The notes below the pieces were generated by a model. The model was not told where the DNA came from. It saw only the letters and a list, made by a program, of their open reading frames with translations, and did no database searches. A program made the position numbers and the translations under genes. Below, piece after piece: positions 8,819 to 16,650 of a stretch of 41,416 bases of DNA (position 1 is its first letter; the number at the start of each line of letters is the position of its first letter). The DNA comes from JAXMHQ01 sp046346665 (GTDB lineage: Bacteria; Verrucomicrobiota; Verrucomicrobiia; Limisphaerales; JAXMHQ01): positions 1 through 41,416 of the forward strand of contig JAXMHQ010000040.1 in assembly GCA_046346665.1 (NCBI GenBank), given 5' to 3'.

Positions 8819-9742
8819 ATGATCGCCCTTTGCAGAAATTTGAAGCCCCGCGCGACGCGGTCCGCCGCGAATGCATTCACCCTGATTGAACTACTCGTGG
8901 TCATTGCCATCATCGCGATTCTCGCCGCGATGCTGCTGCCGGCGCTGACCAAGGCCAAGGACCGGGCGATGTCGATCGCCTGTGTGAACAACACCCGGCA
9001 GATCAGCATCGGGTTCACGCTCTACGCGGGCGACAACAAGGATTATTACCCGTCGCCGCCCTATTGGTGGCGTCCCGGCCCTTACAAGAACATGTCGGGC
9101 CTGATGTGCGGCGGCGAATGGATGCTGCGCGACCACGTCACGCCGAACACGCCCGCCCCGATGATCTCGCCCTACGCGCCGAATGCAAAAATCTGGGTCT
9201 GCCCCAAGCGCAAACGCGGCCTGACCTACACGACCGCCAGCGGCCAGTTCGATCCCAGCGTCACCGGGTTCCTGTCTTACGGATTCAATTGCTGCGGCGT
9301 CTTCGGGTCTGTGGATCCGAAGGACGGCAACATGATCAACTCGAAACCGTTCCGGGCGTCGTCGGTGTCGCGTCCGTCGGAAATGGTCGCGTTGTGCGAC
9401 ACGAGCGGTTCGAACGATCCGAACAACACGCCGGCTGCGGCGTGGCTGGATTCATTCTGGGCGGGTGCGTCGGGGCCGAGCCAGTCGGCGACTGCGTCGG
9501 AAAACGCGCGCATGCAGACCGCCTATGCCCGGCACAACAACAAGGTGAACATCGTTTACGTGGACGGCCACGCGTCGCCTTCGCTGCCCAGCCAGCTGGT
9601 CTGGGGCCAGTTTTACGGCGTGTTCAACGGCGGCGTCCAGCTCAAGACCTCGCCCAACACACCCGTTTCCGTGGTCATGTCGGACGGCCCGGTCAGCAGC
9701 CCCGAACTCGACAACCAGGTCTGGGCGAACAAGCCCGAATAA
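8819..9742 (+). CDS. type II secretion/type IV pseudopilin-like protein with H-X9-DG tail
   Basis: The 307-residue product has a prepilin-type N-terminus: a basic leader ending SAANA, then FTLIELLVVIAIIAILAAMLLPAL from residue 20 with the conserved Glu at position 5 of the mature protein. The leader would be cut and the new N-terminus methylated by a PilD-type peptidase. The C-terminal part contains RHNNKVNIVYVDGHA, a precise match to the H-X9-DG signature of the large Planctomycetota/Verrucomicrobiota family of such proteins. The middle region (DYYPSPPYWW, PNAKIWVCPKRKRG) is typical of that family. These proteins occur in many copies per genome and their individual roles are mostly unknown. 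A rho-independent terminator follows at 9798. Confidence 0.9.
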   Translation: MIALCRNLKPRATRSAANAFTLIELLVVIAIIAILAAMLLPALTKAKDRAMSIACVNNTRQISIGFTLYAGDNKDYYPSPPYWWRPGPYKNMSGLMCGGEWMLRDHVTPNTPAPMISPYAPNAKIWVCPKRKRGLTYTTASGQFDPSVTGFLSYGFNCCGVFGSVDPKDGNMINSKPFRASSVSRPSEMVALCDTSGSNDPNNTPAAAWLDSFWAGASGPSQSATASENARMQTAYARHNNKVNIVYVDGHASPSLPSQLVWGQFYGVFNGGVQLKTSPNTPVSVVMSDGPVSSPELDNQVWANKPE

Positions 9743-9797
9743 CATCTTCCCGGCGCGCCGGACTGTCACCCTGTTCTCGACGCCGTCACGCCGGTAC

Positions 9798-9828
9798 CCG
9801 GGGATGGACCCATCCCCGGTTTCTTTTT
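9798..9828 (+). terminator. rho-independent terminator after the pseudopilin gene
   Basis: CCGGGGATG pairs with CATCCCCGG around a GACC loop, followed by TTTCTTTTT. The T-tract runs directly into the ATG of the GH97 gene at 9829. The downstream gene therefore has no room for a ribosome-binding site outside the hairpin. Confidence 0.88.
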
Positions 9829-12006
9829 ATGACGAACCGCCTCTGTCCTTCACTCGCGGCCTGCGCCGCACTTTTGTTCCTCCAGCCCGCGCCGCTTTCC
9901 GCCGCCGACCTCGCGGCGGGGTCGCCCGACGGCCGATTGTCCATCGCGTTCAAACTCGCCGACGGCCGGCCCTTGTACAGCGTCACCTTTCGCGGGAAGC
10001 CCGTGATCACGAAATCCGCGCTCGGCGTTGAGTTGCGGGAGGGTTCGATGAGGGACGGATTCGCGCTGGCGGGCAGCACGACTGCGGCGTTCGATGAAAC
10101 CTGGACGCAGCCGTGGGGCGAACAGCGGCAGGTGCGCAATCATTACAACGAACTGGCGGTCACGCTGCGCCAGCCGGGATCGTCCGGGCGCGAGATGCGG
10201 ATCCGGTTCCGCGCCTTCGACGGCGCCGTCGCGTTCCGCTACGAATGGCCGGAACAAGCCGGCCTGCGCGAATTCGCGATCCTGGATGAGCTCACCGAAT
10301 TTACGCTGGCATCGGACCCGGTCGCCCTGTGGCAGCCCGCGTACCGGCCGCAGCAGACGGAGCAATTGTATTCCCTGACCCGGCTCAGCGAACTGCTGCG
10401 GCAATCGCGCCTGGATCACGGCGACGAATCGGCCGGCGACAATCCGAAAAAGGAGCCGGTCCGGGCCGTCACCACGCCGCTGACCCTGCGCACGGACGAC
10501 GGTTTGTTCCTGGTGATCCATGAAGCCGACCTGACCGATTATGCCGGCATGGAACTGCAGCCGCGCGATGGAAACACGTTGAAGTGCGACCTGGTGCCGT
10601 GGTCGGACGGCGTCCGCGTGCGCGCGGCCGCCCCGTCGGTTTCGCCCTGGCGCTTCATCATGGTGAGCGACCGGCTTGCCGATATCGTGGAAGGCACCAC
10701 GCTCGCCGCGCTGAATCTGAATCCGCCGTCGCGCATCGCGGACACCTCCTGGATTCAGCCGGGGAAATACGTGGGAATCTGGTGGGGAATGCACCTTGGC
10801 AAGTACACGTGGAACCCGAGCAAGCCGGGCGAGGAGAGCACGGACGGGCTGGGGGCGACGACGAAGAACACGCGGGAGTACATTGATTTCGCGGCGGCGC
10901 ACGGGTTCACGGGGGTGCTGGTGGAGGGCTGGAACCGGGGCTGGGCGAAGGACTGGGTGGCGCACGCGTCGGAGTTCAGTTTCACGGAGGCGAACCCGGA
11001 ATTCGATCTGCCGGGGCTTGCGGCGTATGCGCATGGCAAGGGTGTGGATTTGATTTCGCACCATGAAACCGGGGCGGTGATCACGAATTACGAGGCGCAG
11101 GCGGAGGCGGCCTACGCGCAGCTCGAGCGGCTGGGAATTCACCACGTGAAATCCGGCTACGTCGGCATGGAACCGCGGGTGAACCGTTACGACGCGCAGG
11201 GCCGGCTGCTGGGGGCGGAGTATTTGGACGGACAGTACATGGTGAGGCATTACCGGAAAATGATCGAGCTGGCGGCGCGCCACAAGGTGATGGTGGACGT
11301 GCATGAGCCGGTCAAGGACACCGGCGAGCGGCGGACCTGGCCGAATTTCATGACGCGCGAAGGCGCGCGCGGCCAGGAGTACAACGCCTGGTCGCCCGAC
11401 GGCGGGAACCCGCCCGTGCACGACGTGAACCTGGTGTTCTCGAGGTTTCTGAGCGGGCCGTTTGATTTCACGCCGGGCGTGCTCGAGGTGCTGTATCCGC
11501 AATACCGGAAGAACAACCGGGTGATGACCACGGCGGTGAAGCAGCTCGCGCTTTACGTGGTGTTTTACAGCCCGCTGCAGATGGCCGCCGATTTGCCGGA
11601 GAATTATGCGAAGCACGCCGACCTGCTGAAATTCATCGAGGCAGTGCCGGTGGACTGGGAGCAGACCCGGATGTTAAACGGCGAGCTGGGCGAGTATGTG
11701 ACCCTGGCGCGCCGGCAGCGGGGCGGGACTGACTGGTACCTGGGCAGCATCACCAACGAAAAGCGGCGCGAGTATGATGTGTCGCTCGCGTTCCTTCCCG
11801 CCGGGACGAATTTCGTGGCGGAGATTTACCGGGACGGGGACGACGCGGATTGGAAGACCAACCCGATGGCGCACGTGATCGAGGAGAAGCTGGTGACGTC
11901 GGCTTCGGCGCTGGCGTTGCGGCTGGCGCCGGGCGGCGGCGAGGCGGTGCGGCTGCGCCCCGCGACGGCGGCGGATCTGCAGCGGCTGGCGAAGGGGAAT
12001 GAGTGA
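9829..12006 (+). CDS. glycoside hydrolase family 97 (alpha-glucosidase-type)
   Basis: The 725-residue product has a signal peptide (MTNRLCPSLAACAALLFLQPAPLSAAD), an N-terminal beta-sandwich (about 28-300, beginning SPDGRLSIAFKLADGRPLYSV), and a TIM barrel from KYVGIWWGMHLGKYTW. The signature HEPVKDTGERRTWPN...GARGQEYNAW puts Glu493 and Glu517 24 residues apart, the same spacing as the base and acid glutamates of SusB. HHET near 411-414 and VKSGYVG also favour the inverting alpha-glucosidase branch over the retaining alpha-galactosidase one (inference). It acts in the periplasm on alpha-linked oligosaccharides. The start at 9829 is chosen for the signal peptide; frame-open sequence upstream lies inside the pilin gene. 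The ATG directly follows a terminator and has no visible Shine-Dalgarno. Confidence 0.92.
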   Translation: MTNRLCPSLAACAALLFLQPAPLSAADLAAGSPDGRLSIAFKLADGRPLYSVTFRGKPVITKSALGVELREGSMRDGFALAGSTTAAFDETWTQPWGEQRQVRNHYNELAVTLRQPGSSGREMRIRFRAFDGAVAFRYEWPEQAGLREFAILDELTEFTLASDPVALWQPAYRPQQTEQLYSLTRLSELLRQSRLDHGDESAGDNPKKEPVRAVTTPLTLRTDDGLFLVIHEADLTDYAGMELQPRDGNTLKCDLVPWSDGVRVRAAAPSVSPWRFIMVSDRLADIVEGTTLAALNLNPPSRIADTSWIQPGKYVGIWWGMHLGKYTWNPSKPGEESTDGLGATTKNTREYIDFAAAHGFTGVLVEGWNRGWAKDWVAHASEFSFTEANPEFDLPGLAAYAHGKGVDLISHHETGAVITNYEAQAEAAYAQLERLGIHHVKSGYVGMEPRVNRYDAQGRLLGAEYLDGQYMVRHYRKMIELAARHKVMVDVHEPVKDTGERRTWPNFMTREGARGQEYNAWSPDGGNPPVHDVNLVFSRFLSGPFDFTPGVLEVLYPQYRKNNRVMTTAVKQLALYVVFYSPLQMAADLPENYAKHADLLKFIEAVPVDWEQTRMLNGELGEYVTLARRQRGGTDWYLGSITNEKRREYDVSLAFLPAGTNFVAEIYRDGDDADWKTNPMAHVIEEKLVTSASALALRLAPGGGEAVRLRPATAADLQRLAKGNE

Positions 12007-12137
12007 GGGCATCCGCCGTGGTGAGTTGGCGGATCCCGCGACCGACGGATCGCGGCCATGGGCGAGGCGGAGGCAGCCGCGATTGTAAAACGCGGGGTTT
12101 GAGCCGGCGAGGACCGCGATCGACGATCGCGGCTACG
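12007..12137. repeat. cluster of palindromic repeats, family J (copy 1)
   Basis: Three hairpin units of one family are crowded here. CCGCGACC/GATCGCGG lies at 12036-12055. A reverse-orientation unit at 12075-12095 contains AGCCGCGATTGTAAAACGCGG split around a loop. The clearest is CCGCGATC-GAC-GATCGCGG at 12114-12132 followed by CTACGG. A further stem ATCCGCC/GGCGGAT lies at 12011-12034. The region separates two convergent genes and may serve as their common 3'-end structure. Confidence 0.75.
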
Positions 12138-12139
12138 GG

Positions 12140-12763
12140 TTACTGTTGGAGGTATTTGGCGACGGCTTCGGTGCGGGACTGGACGTGGAGTTTTTCGTAG
12201 ATGCGGCGGAGGTAGGTGCGGATGGTGTCGATGCTGATTTCGAGCTGGTCGGCGATTTGTTTGTAGGTGAGCCCCTTGGCGAGGCAGTTGAGGACCATTT
12301 CTTCGCGCGGGGAGAGGTGGGTTTCCTTGGTGGCGGCGGGTTTGGCTTTGCGGAAGGAGGCGACCACTTTGCGGGCGATGGAGCTGGTCATGGGGGAGCC
12401 GCCGGCGTGGATTTCGCGGATGGCCTGGAGAAGGGTGGCGGGGCTGCTGCGTTTGAGCAGGTAGCCGGTGGCGCCCGCTTCGAGCGCGCGGAAGATCTGG
12501 TTGGTATCCTCGTAGACCGTGAGCATGAGCAGTTGCATGCCCGGCGCCTCCACCTTGAGCCGCTCGACGCATTCGATCCCGTTCATGCCGCCCAGGTTGA
12601 TGTCCATGAGCACGACGTCCGGTTTGTCCGCGGGCAGTTTCTTAAGCGCCTCCTCGGCGCTGCCGTAGGCGCTGAGGCATTTGAATCCGGGCGTGCCATT
12701 GATGAAGGTGGTGATCGATTCCCGCAGTTCTTTTTCATCATCCACGATGGAAACGGTGATCAT
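12140..12763 (-). CDS. NarL/FixJ-type response regulator
   Basis: The 207-residue product has a receiver domain (acidic pair Asp8/Asp9 in SIVDDE, phospho-acceptor Asp54 in VVLMDINLGGMNG, conserved Thr in MLTVYEDT, Lys in YLLKRS) and a C-terminal LuxR-type helix-turn-helix (about 148-204, LSPREEMVLNCLAKGLTYKQIADQLEISIDTIRTYLRRIYEKL). The ATG at 12763 begins 5 bp after the stop of the kinase gene, so the two form an operon and almost certainly a cognate pair. It is closely related to the regulator at 29.3 kb: both have KLPADKP, MDIN, GMNGIEC and GGSPM blocks. It probably controls nearby glycosidase genes (inference). Confidence 0.95.
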   Translation of the reverse strand: MITVSIVDDEKELRESITTFINGTPGFKCLSAYGSAEEALKKLPADKPDVVLMDINLGGMNGIECVERLKVEAPGMQLLMLTVYEDTNQIFRALEAGATGYLLKRSSPATLLQAIREIHAGGSPMTSSIARKVVASFRKAKPAATKETHLSPREEMVLNCLAKGLTYKQIADQLEISIDTIRTYLRRIYEKLHVQSRTEAVAKYLQQ

Positions 12764-12768
12764 ACGAT

Positions 12769-15700
12769 TTAAGAGTCCTGGGTTGGCTGTTTCAGTGAAA
12801 TGACAAACCGGATGCGGGTGCCCTGGCCGGGGGTGGATTCCATGGAGCAATGGCCGCCGATTTCCGTGAGGCGCTGGCGCATGTTGCGGAGGCCGTCGCC
12901 GGAGGGGGCGGCGGTGTCGGGGCGCGGGTCGGCGGGGGGCATTTGGAAGCCGCGGCCGGAATCGGAGACCTGGATTTCGAAGGTGGAACCGACGACGGCC
13001 ATGGCGATGCGGGCTTCGGTGGCGCCGGAATGTTTGAGGATATTGGTGAGGGCCTCGTGGGTGGCGAGGAAGAGGTGGTGGCGCACCTGGGACGACAGCG
13101 GGTGGGGCGGGAGCTGGGTGGGGATGTCGAGCTCGCACTGGATGCCGGTCATCTGGAAATATTCGGTGGCATAGAGTCCGATGTAGGAGGCGAGGTGTTC
13201 GAGCGTGTCGTTTTGGGGGTTGACGGCCCAGACGATTTCGTCGAGCGACTGGAGGACTTCGCGGGAGGCGTCGGAGATGGAGGAGATCTGGTCGTGGAGT
13301 TCGCCGCCGATGGACTGGCCGCGCCGGGCGTGTTCGCTGAGGAAGGAGATGCGGCAGAGTTTGGCGCCCATTTCGTCGTGGAGATCCTGGGCGATGCGGG
13401 TGCGTTCGCGTTCGAGGGCGCGTTCCTGTTCGGCGCGTTTGAGCCGGCTTTGGAGTTTGCGTTTTTCGACGATGCGGACGGTGCCGCCGACGGCGACCAT
13501 GCCGACGAGGGCGAGCAGGGCGAAGAACCACCAGGACTGCCAGAAATGGCGGAGGACGGCGAGCTGCACGCCGGAGTCGCGTTCGCTCCAGGCGCCTTCG
13601 GGGCTGGAGGCGGCGACGCGGAACTGGTAGGAGCCGGGCGGCAGGTAGCCGTAGAAGGCGGAGCGGCGGGTGCCCGCGTCGACCCAGTCGGCGTCGATGC
13701 CATCGAGGCGGTAGCGGAACCGGATCTGGTCGGGGGCATCGAAGCTGAGGCCGGTGTAGCGGAATTCGACGCGGTGTTTGCCCGGGGTGAGGCGCAGGCG
13801 GGTGGAGCGGTCGGGCGGCAGCGGGTTCGGGATGCCGTCGACGAGCACTTCTTCCAGGACGGTGTTGGGGATGCGGGCCGGGGAGGGCTGCACGCGCGGG
13901 TTGACGACGGCGACGCCCTTTGCGGTGGAGAACCAGAGCAGCCCGGCCTGGGTTTTCAGGCCGGCAGGGCAGAATCCGCCGGTGCAATCCTCGGACAACA
14001 TGCCGTCGGCATGTCCGAGGAGCTGCGGGTAGAGGCGCGGGATCCGGCCCGCGGCGAGGTCGTCCAGCCGTTGTTTGCTGATGCAAATGATGCCGCCGCT
14101 GCTGCCGAGCCAGAGGCGGCCTTCGTCGTCTTCAAGGATTTGGGAGATGGTGTTGTCGGGGAGACCTTCGCGCGCGGAACAATTGGACAGGGTGCCGTCT
14201 TTCCAGCGGCTGAGGCCGTGATCGGCGGTGCCGATCCAGAGGGCGCCCTGGGCGTCGCGGTGCAGTGTCCGGATGGCGGCGGTGGGCAGGCCCGGGCTGC
14301 GATCGAGCCGGGAGGCGTGTCCGTCGGTGGCGCGGAACAGGCCGCCGCCGTCGGTGCCGATCCAGAGTGAGCCGTTATTTTCGGGCACAAGTGCGGTGAC
14401 GGGTGCGGCCGGGCCGGGGAGGGGCAATTCGGACCATTCGCCCTGGCGCAGGCGCCAGACTTTGCCGTCGCGGGTGCCGGCCCAGAGTGTGCCCTCGCTG
14501 TCTTCGGCCATGGCGATGACGCTGAATCGCGGTGAGCGGATCAGTTGCGCCTCATCGGCGGCTGCGATGGGATCCTTGTAAAGCAGGAGCCGGTCGTCCG
14601 CGGCGACCCAGCAGAATCCGTCGCGAGTGACGAGCATGGAGGTGATTTGGGAATCGCGGGGCGCGAGCCCGGAAGCGGAGAGGCGGCTGAAGCTTTTGCC
14701 GTCCCAGCGGTAGAGTCCGTCGCCGGGTTTTGCGACCCAGACGATGCCTGGGGCGACTTCGGCCATGGCCTGGACGGCGCCGAGACCGAGTCCTTCGGCC
14801 TGGCTGAGGGTGAAGAGGCTGCGGCGCCGGAGGCGGTTGAGGGCGGCATCGGTGCCAACCCAGAGACGGCCCTCGCGATCGACGAGCAGGGCGCCGACCT
14901 GGCTGCCGACGGGGCCGCTTCCGGTGGGGAGGGGGCAGGGTTTGCCGTCCTTGAAGCGGAGCAGGCCGCCGCCGGCCGAGCCGGCCCAGACGGTTCCGTC
15001 GGGTTCTTCGGCGAGGGAACTGATGAAGGATTTGGCCTGGTAGCGGGGGATTCGGTAGCGATGCCACCGATCGCCGTCGCGGCAGAGCACGTGGTCCGGT
15101 CCGGCGCCGATCCACAATCGTTCCGCGCCGTCCACGAGGAGGCAGTGGGGATCCTTGAGCAAATCCGAGACGGCGTCGTCGGTCACCGGGACGAGGGTGT
15201 CGCCGACGTTTTGGAAAACGCCCGCGCCGCGGATGGCGGCCCAGACATTGCCGCGCGGGCCGGTGGCGAGAGCGCGGACGGCGGCGTCGCGGAAAGCGTC
15301 GGCGCCGGGGAAGGGTGTGACGCGGCCGTTCTGGATCCAGGCGAGCCCGGCCTCGGTGCCGATCCAGAGGCGACCGTGTCCATCTTCGGCGAGGGCAGTG
15401 ATGGTATTGGAGGGCAATCCGTCCCGAGCGGTCCAGGTGGTGAGGCGGTGGTGGTCCCAGCGGCTGAGTCCGGCGTCGGGGCTGCCGATCCAGATGGCGC
15501 CGGTGGAATCCTGGAGCAGGGCGCTGACGGGTCCGGCGCGGAGGGAATCGGCGGCGGTGGCGGAGACGAATCGCAATCCGTCGAACCGGGCCATGCCTTC
15601 GTCGGTGCCGGCCCACAGGTAGCCGTCGCGGGTTTGGAGGAGGGTGCGGATGGGGCTTTGGGGGAGGCCCTGTTCTTTTTGCCAGGAGACGAAGCCGAAG

Positions 15701-16443
15701 GCGCCTGAGCCGGCGGCGCCGGACGGATCGGAACTGGGGCGGGCGCTGCTGAGGTCGACGAAATCGCTGAAGGAAGTTGCGATGGCGAGGTCGCTGAAGA
15801 TCCAGCCGCCGCCGTTGCCGGTATGGCGCAGGCGTATTTCGTCAAAGGCGGCGTCGGCGTTGAACCGGGTGGTGAGAGCATCGGGCTGGTGGATTTCGTT
15901 GGCGCCGGGGCCGAGGTCGGGATTGAGCCAGGCGGTGACGAGGTCGTCTTCGCCGGGGACGTATTGGACCTTGAAGATGATGGTGGCGCCGACGCCGTGG
16001 CGGGGGTACTGGTAGGAGCCCGTGGTGCCGCCTTCGACGGATTCGGGTTTGAGTGTGCGGAGGTCGATGTAGCCGGCGGGGTTGTTGGAGTCGCCGGTGT
16101 CGGTGTGGAAGAAGGCGCTGTAAGCCCAGGCTTTGGCGGCGTTGCCGATGCCGAGCCGGCCGACGTCGCCTTCGAACAATTCAAATCCGGCGGAGTATTC
16201 CTCCGTATCCTTGTCCGAGACGGGGTCGACGTGGAATTTGAAGTAGAGGGTATCGTTGGCGGAGTCGTCGCGTTTGACGGCGCCTCCGAGGATATCGGAG
16301 CCGGGCCCGTTGTCGTGGACGAGGCGGGCGACGGGGTCGTTCCAGAGGATGACACCGCGGGCGGGGCTGGTGGCGGCGAGCAGGAGGAGGGCCGCCGGCA
16401 GAACTGCCCGCCAGCGGGAGCGGGTTGGCGGCCGTCTGGACAT
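12769..16443 (-). CDS. beta-propeller sensor histidine kinase with extra N-terminal jelly-roll-like domain
   Basis: The 1224-residue product has a signal peptide (ending TSPARG). A roughly 200-residue beta-rich domain follows (about 30-230: VILWNDPVARLVHDNGPGSDILGGAVKRDDSANDTLYFKFHVD..., DEIRLRHTGNGGGWIFSDLAIATSF). That domain looks like the LamG-like/jelly-roll part of verrucomicrobial PEP-CTERM proteins rather than a usual sensor module. Reg_prop repeats (about 255-850), a YYY domain (FRYRLDGIDADWVDAGTRRSAFYGYLPPGSYQFRVAA), a membrane helix (about 973-992), HisKA_3 (IAQDLHDEMGAKL, His near 1022) and HATPase_c (NILKHSGA, SDSGRGF, GDGLRNMRQRL) complete it. The ATG at 16443 is preferred because GGAGG lies just upstream. 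The regulator gene follows 5 bp after the stop. Confidence 0.92.
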   Translation of the reverse strand: MSRRPPTRSRWRAVLPAALLLLAATSPARGVILWNDPVARLVHDNGPGSDILGGAVKRDDSANDTLYFKFHVDPVSDKDTEEYSAGFELFEGDVGRLGIGNAAKAWAYSAFFHTDTGDSNNPAGYIDLRTLKPESVEGGTTGSYQYPRHGVGATIIFKVQYVPGEDDLVTAWLNPDLGPGANEIHQPDALTTRFNADAAFDEIRLRHTGNGGGWIFSDLAIATSFSDFVDLSSARPSSDPSGAAGSGAFGFVSWQKEQGLPQSPIRTLLQTRDGYLWAGTDEGMARFDGLRFVSATAADSLRAGPVSALLQDSTGAIWIGSPDAGLSRWDHHRLTTWTARDGLPSNTITALAEDGHGRLWIGTEAGLAWIQNGRVTPFPGADAFRDAAVRALATGPRGNVWAAIRGAGVFQNVGDTLVPVTDDAVSDLLKDPHCLLVDGAERLWIGAGPDHVLCRDGDRWHRYRIPRYQAKSFISSLAEEPDGTVWAGSAGGGLLRFKDGKPCPLPTGSGPVGSQVGALLVDREGRLWVGTDAALNRLRRRSLFTLSQAEGLGLGAVQAMAEVAPGIVWVAKPGDGLYRWDGKSFSRLSASGLAPRDSQITSMLVTRDGFCWVAADDRLLLYKDPIAAADEAQLIRSPRFSVIAMAEDSEGTLWAGTRDGKVWRLRQGEWSELPLPGPAAPVTALVPENNGSLWIGTDGGGLFRATDGHASRLDRSPGLPTAAIRTLHRDAQGALWIGTADHGLSRWKDGTLSNCSAREGLPDNTISQILEDDEGRLWLGSSGGIICISKQRLDDLAAGRIPRLYPQLLGHADGMLSEDCTGGFCPAGLKTQAGLLWFSTAKGVAVVNPRVQPSPARIPNTVLEEVLVDGIPNPLPPDRSTRLRLTPGKHRVEFRYTGLSFDAPDQIRFRYRLDGIDADWVDAGTRRSAFYGYLPPGSYQFRVAASSPEGAWSERDSGVQLAVLRHFWQSWWFFALLALVGMVAVGGTVRIVEKRKLQSRLKRAEQERALERERTRIAQDLHDEMGAKLCRISFLSEHARRGQSIGGELHDQISSISDASREVLQSLDEIVWAVNPQNDTLEHLASYIGLYATEYFQMTGIQCELDIPTQLPPHPLSSQVRHHLFLATHEALTNILKHSGATEARIAMAVVGSTFEIQVSDSGRGFQMPPADPRPDTAAPSGDGLRNMRQRLTEIGGHCSMESTPGQGTRIRFVISLKQPTQDS

Positions 16444-16507
16444 CGGCCTCCATTCAACGCGCGCGGACCGGGATCGAACAAGCAAAAACTGCCTGAAATG
16501 AGCGTCG

Positions 16508-16553
16508 TGTCACCACTTCATGCGACTGCCTATTTTCCGCGATTTCGGTAGGC
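16508..16553 (-). repeat. hairpin + AGTCGCATGAA box, copy K2
   Basis: On the minus strand a GCCTA/TAGGC-stemmed hairpin (about 16528-16553) is followed by AGTCGCATGAAGTGGTGACA (16508-16527). That differs at three positions from copies K1 and K3. It lies in the 207-bp region between the divergent kinase and beta-helix genes. Confidence 0.7.
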
Positions 16554-16650
16554 TTACCCATGCCCATTATCAGGCGAGAACTGTCTTTGAGAGCAGGACC
16601 GGCGGGCCCGGGCTGTTCTCATCCCGAAAGTCGCCGATAGATTGACTGAC

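Noticed and set aside
9064..9828. Extension of the GH97 frame into the pilin gene
   Set aside because: The extension is out of frame with the pseudopilin and lies inside it; the GH97 signal peptide begins at 9829.
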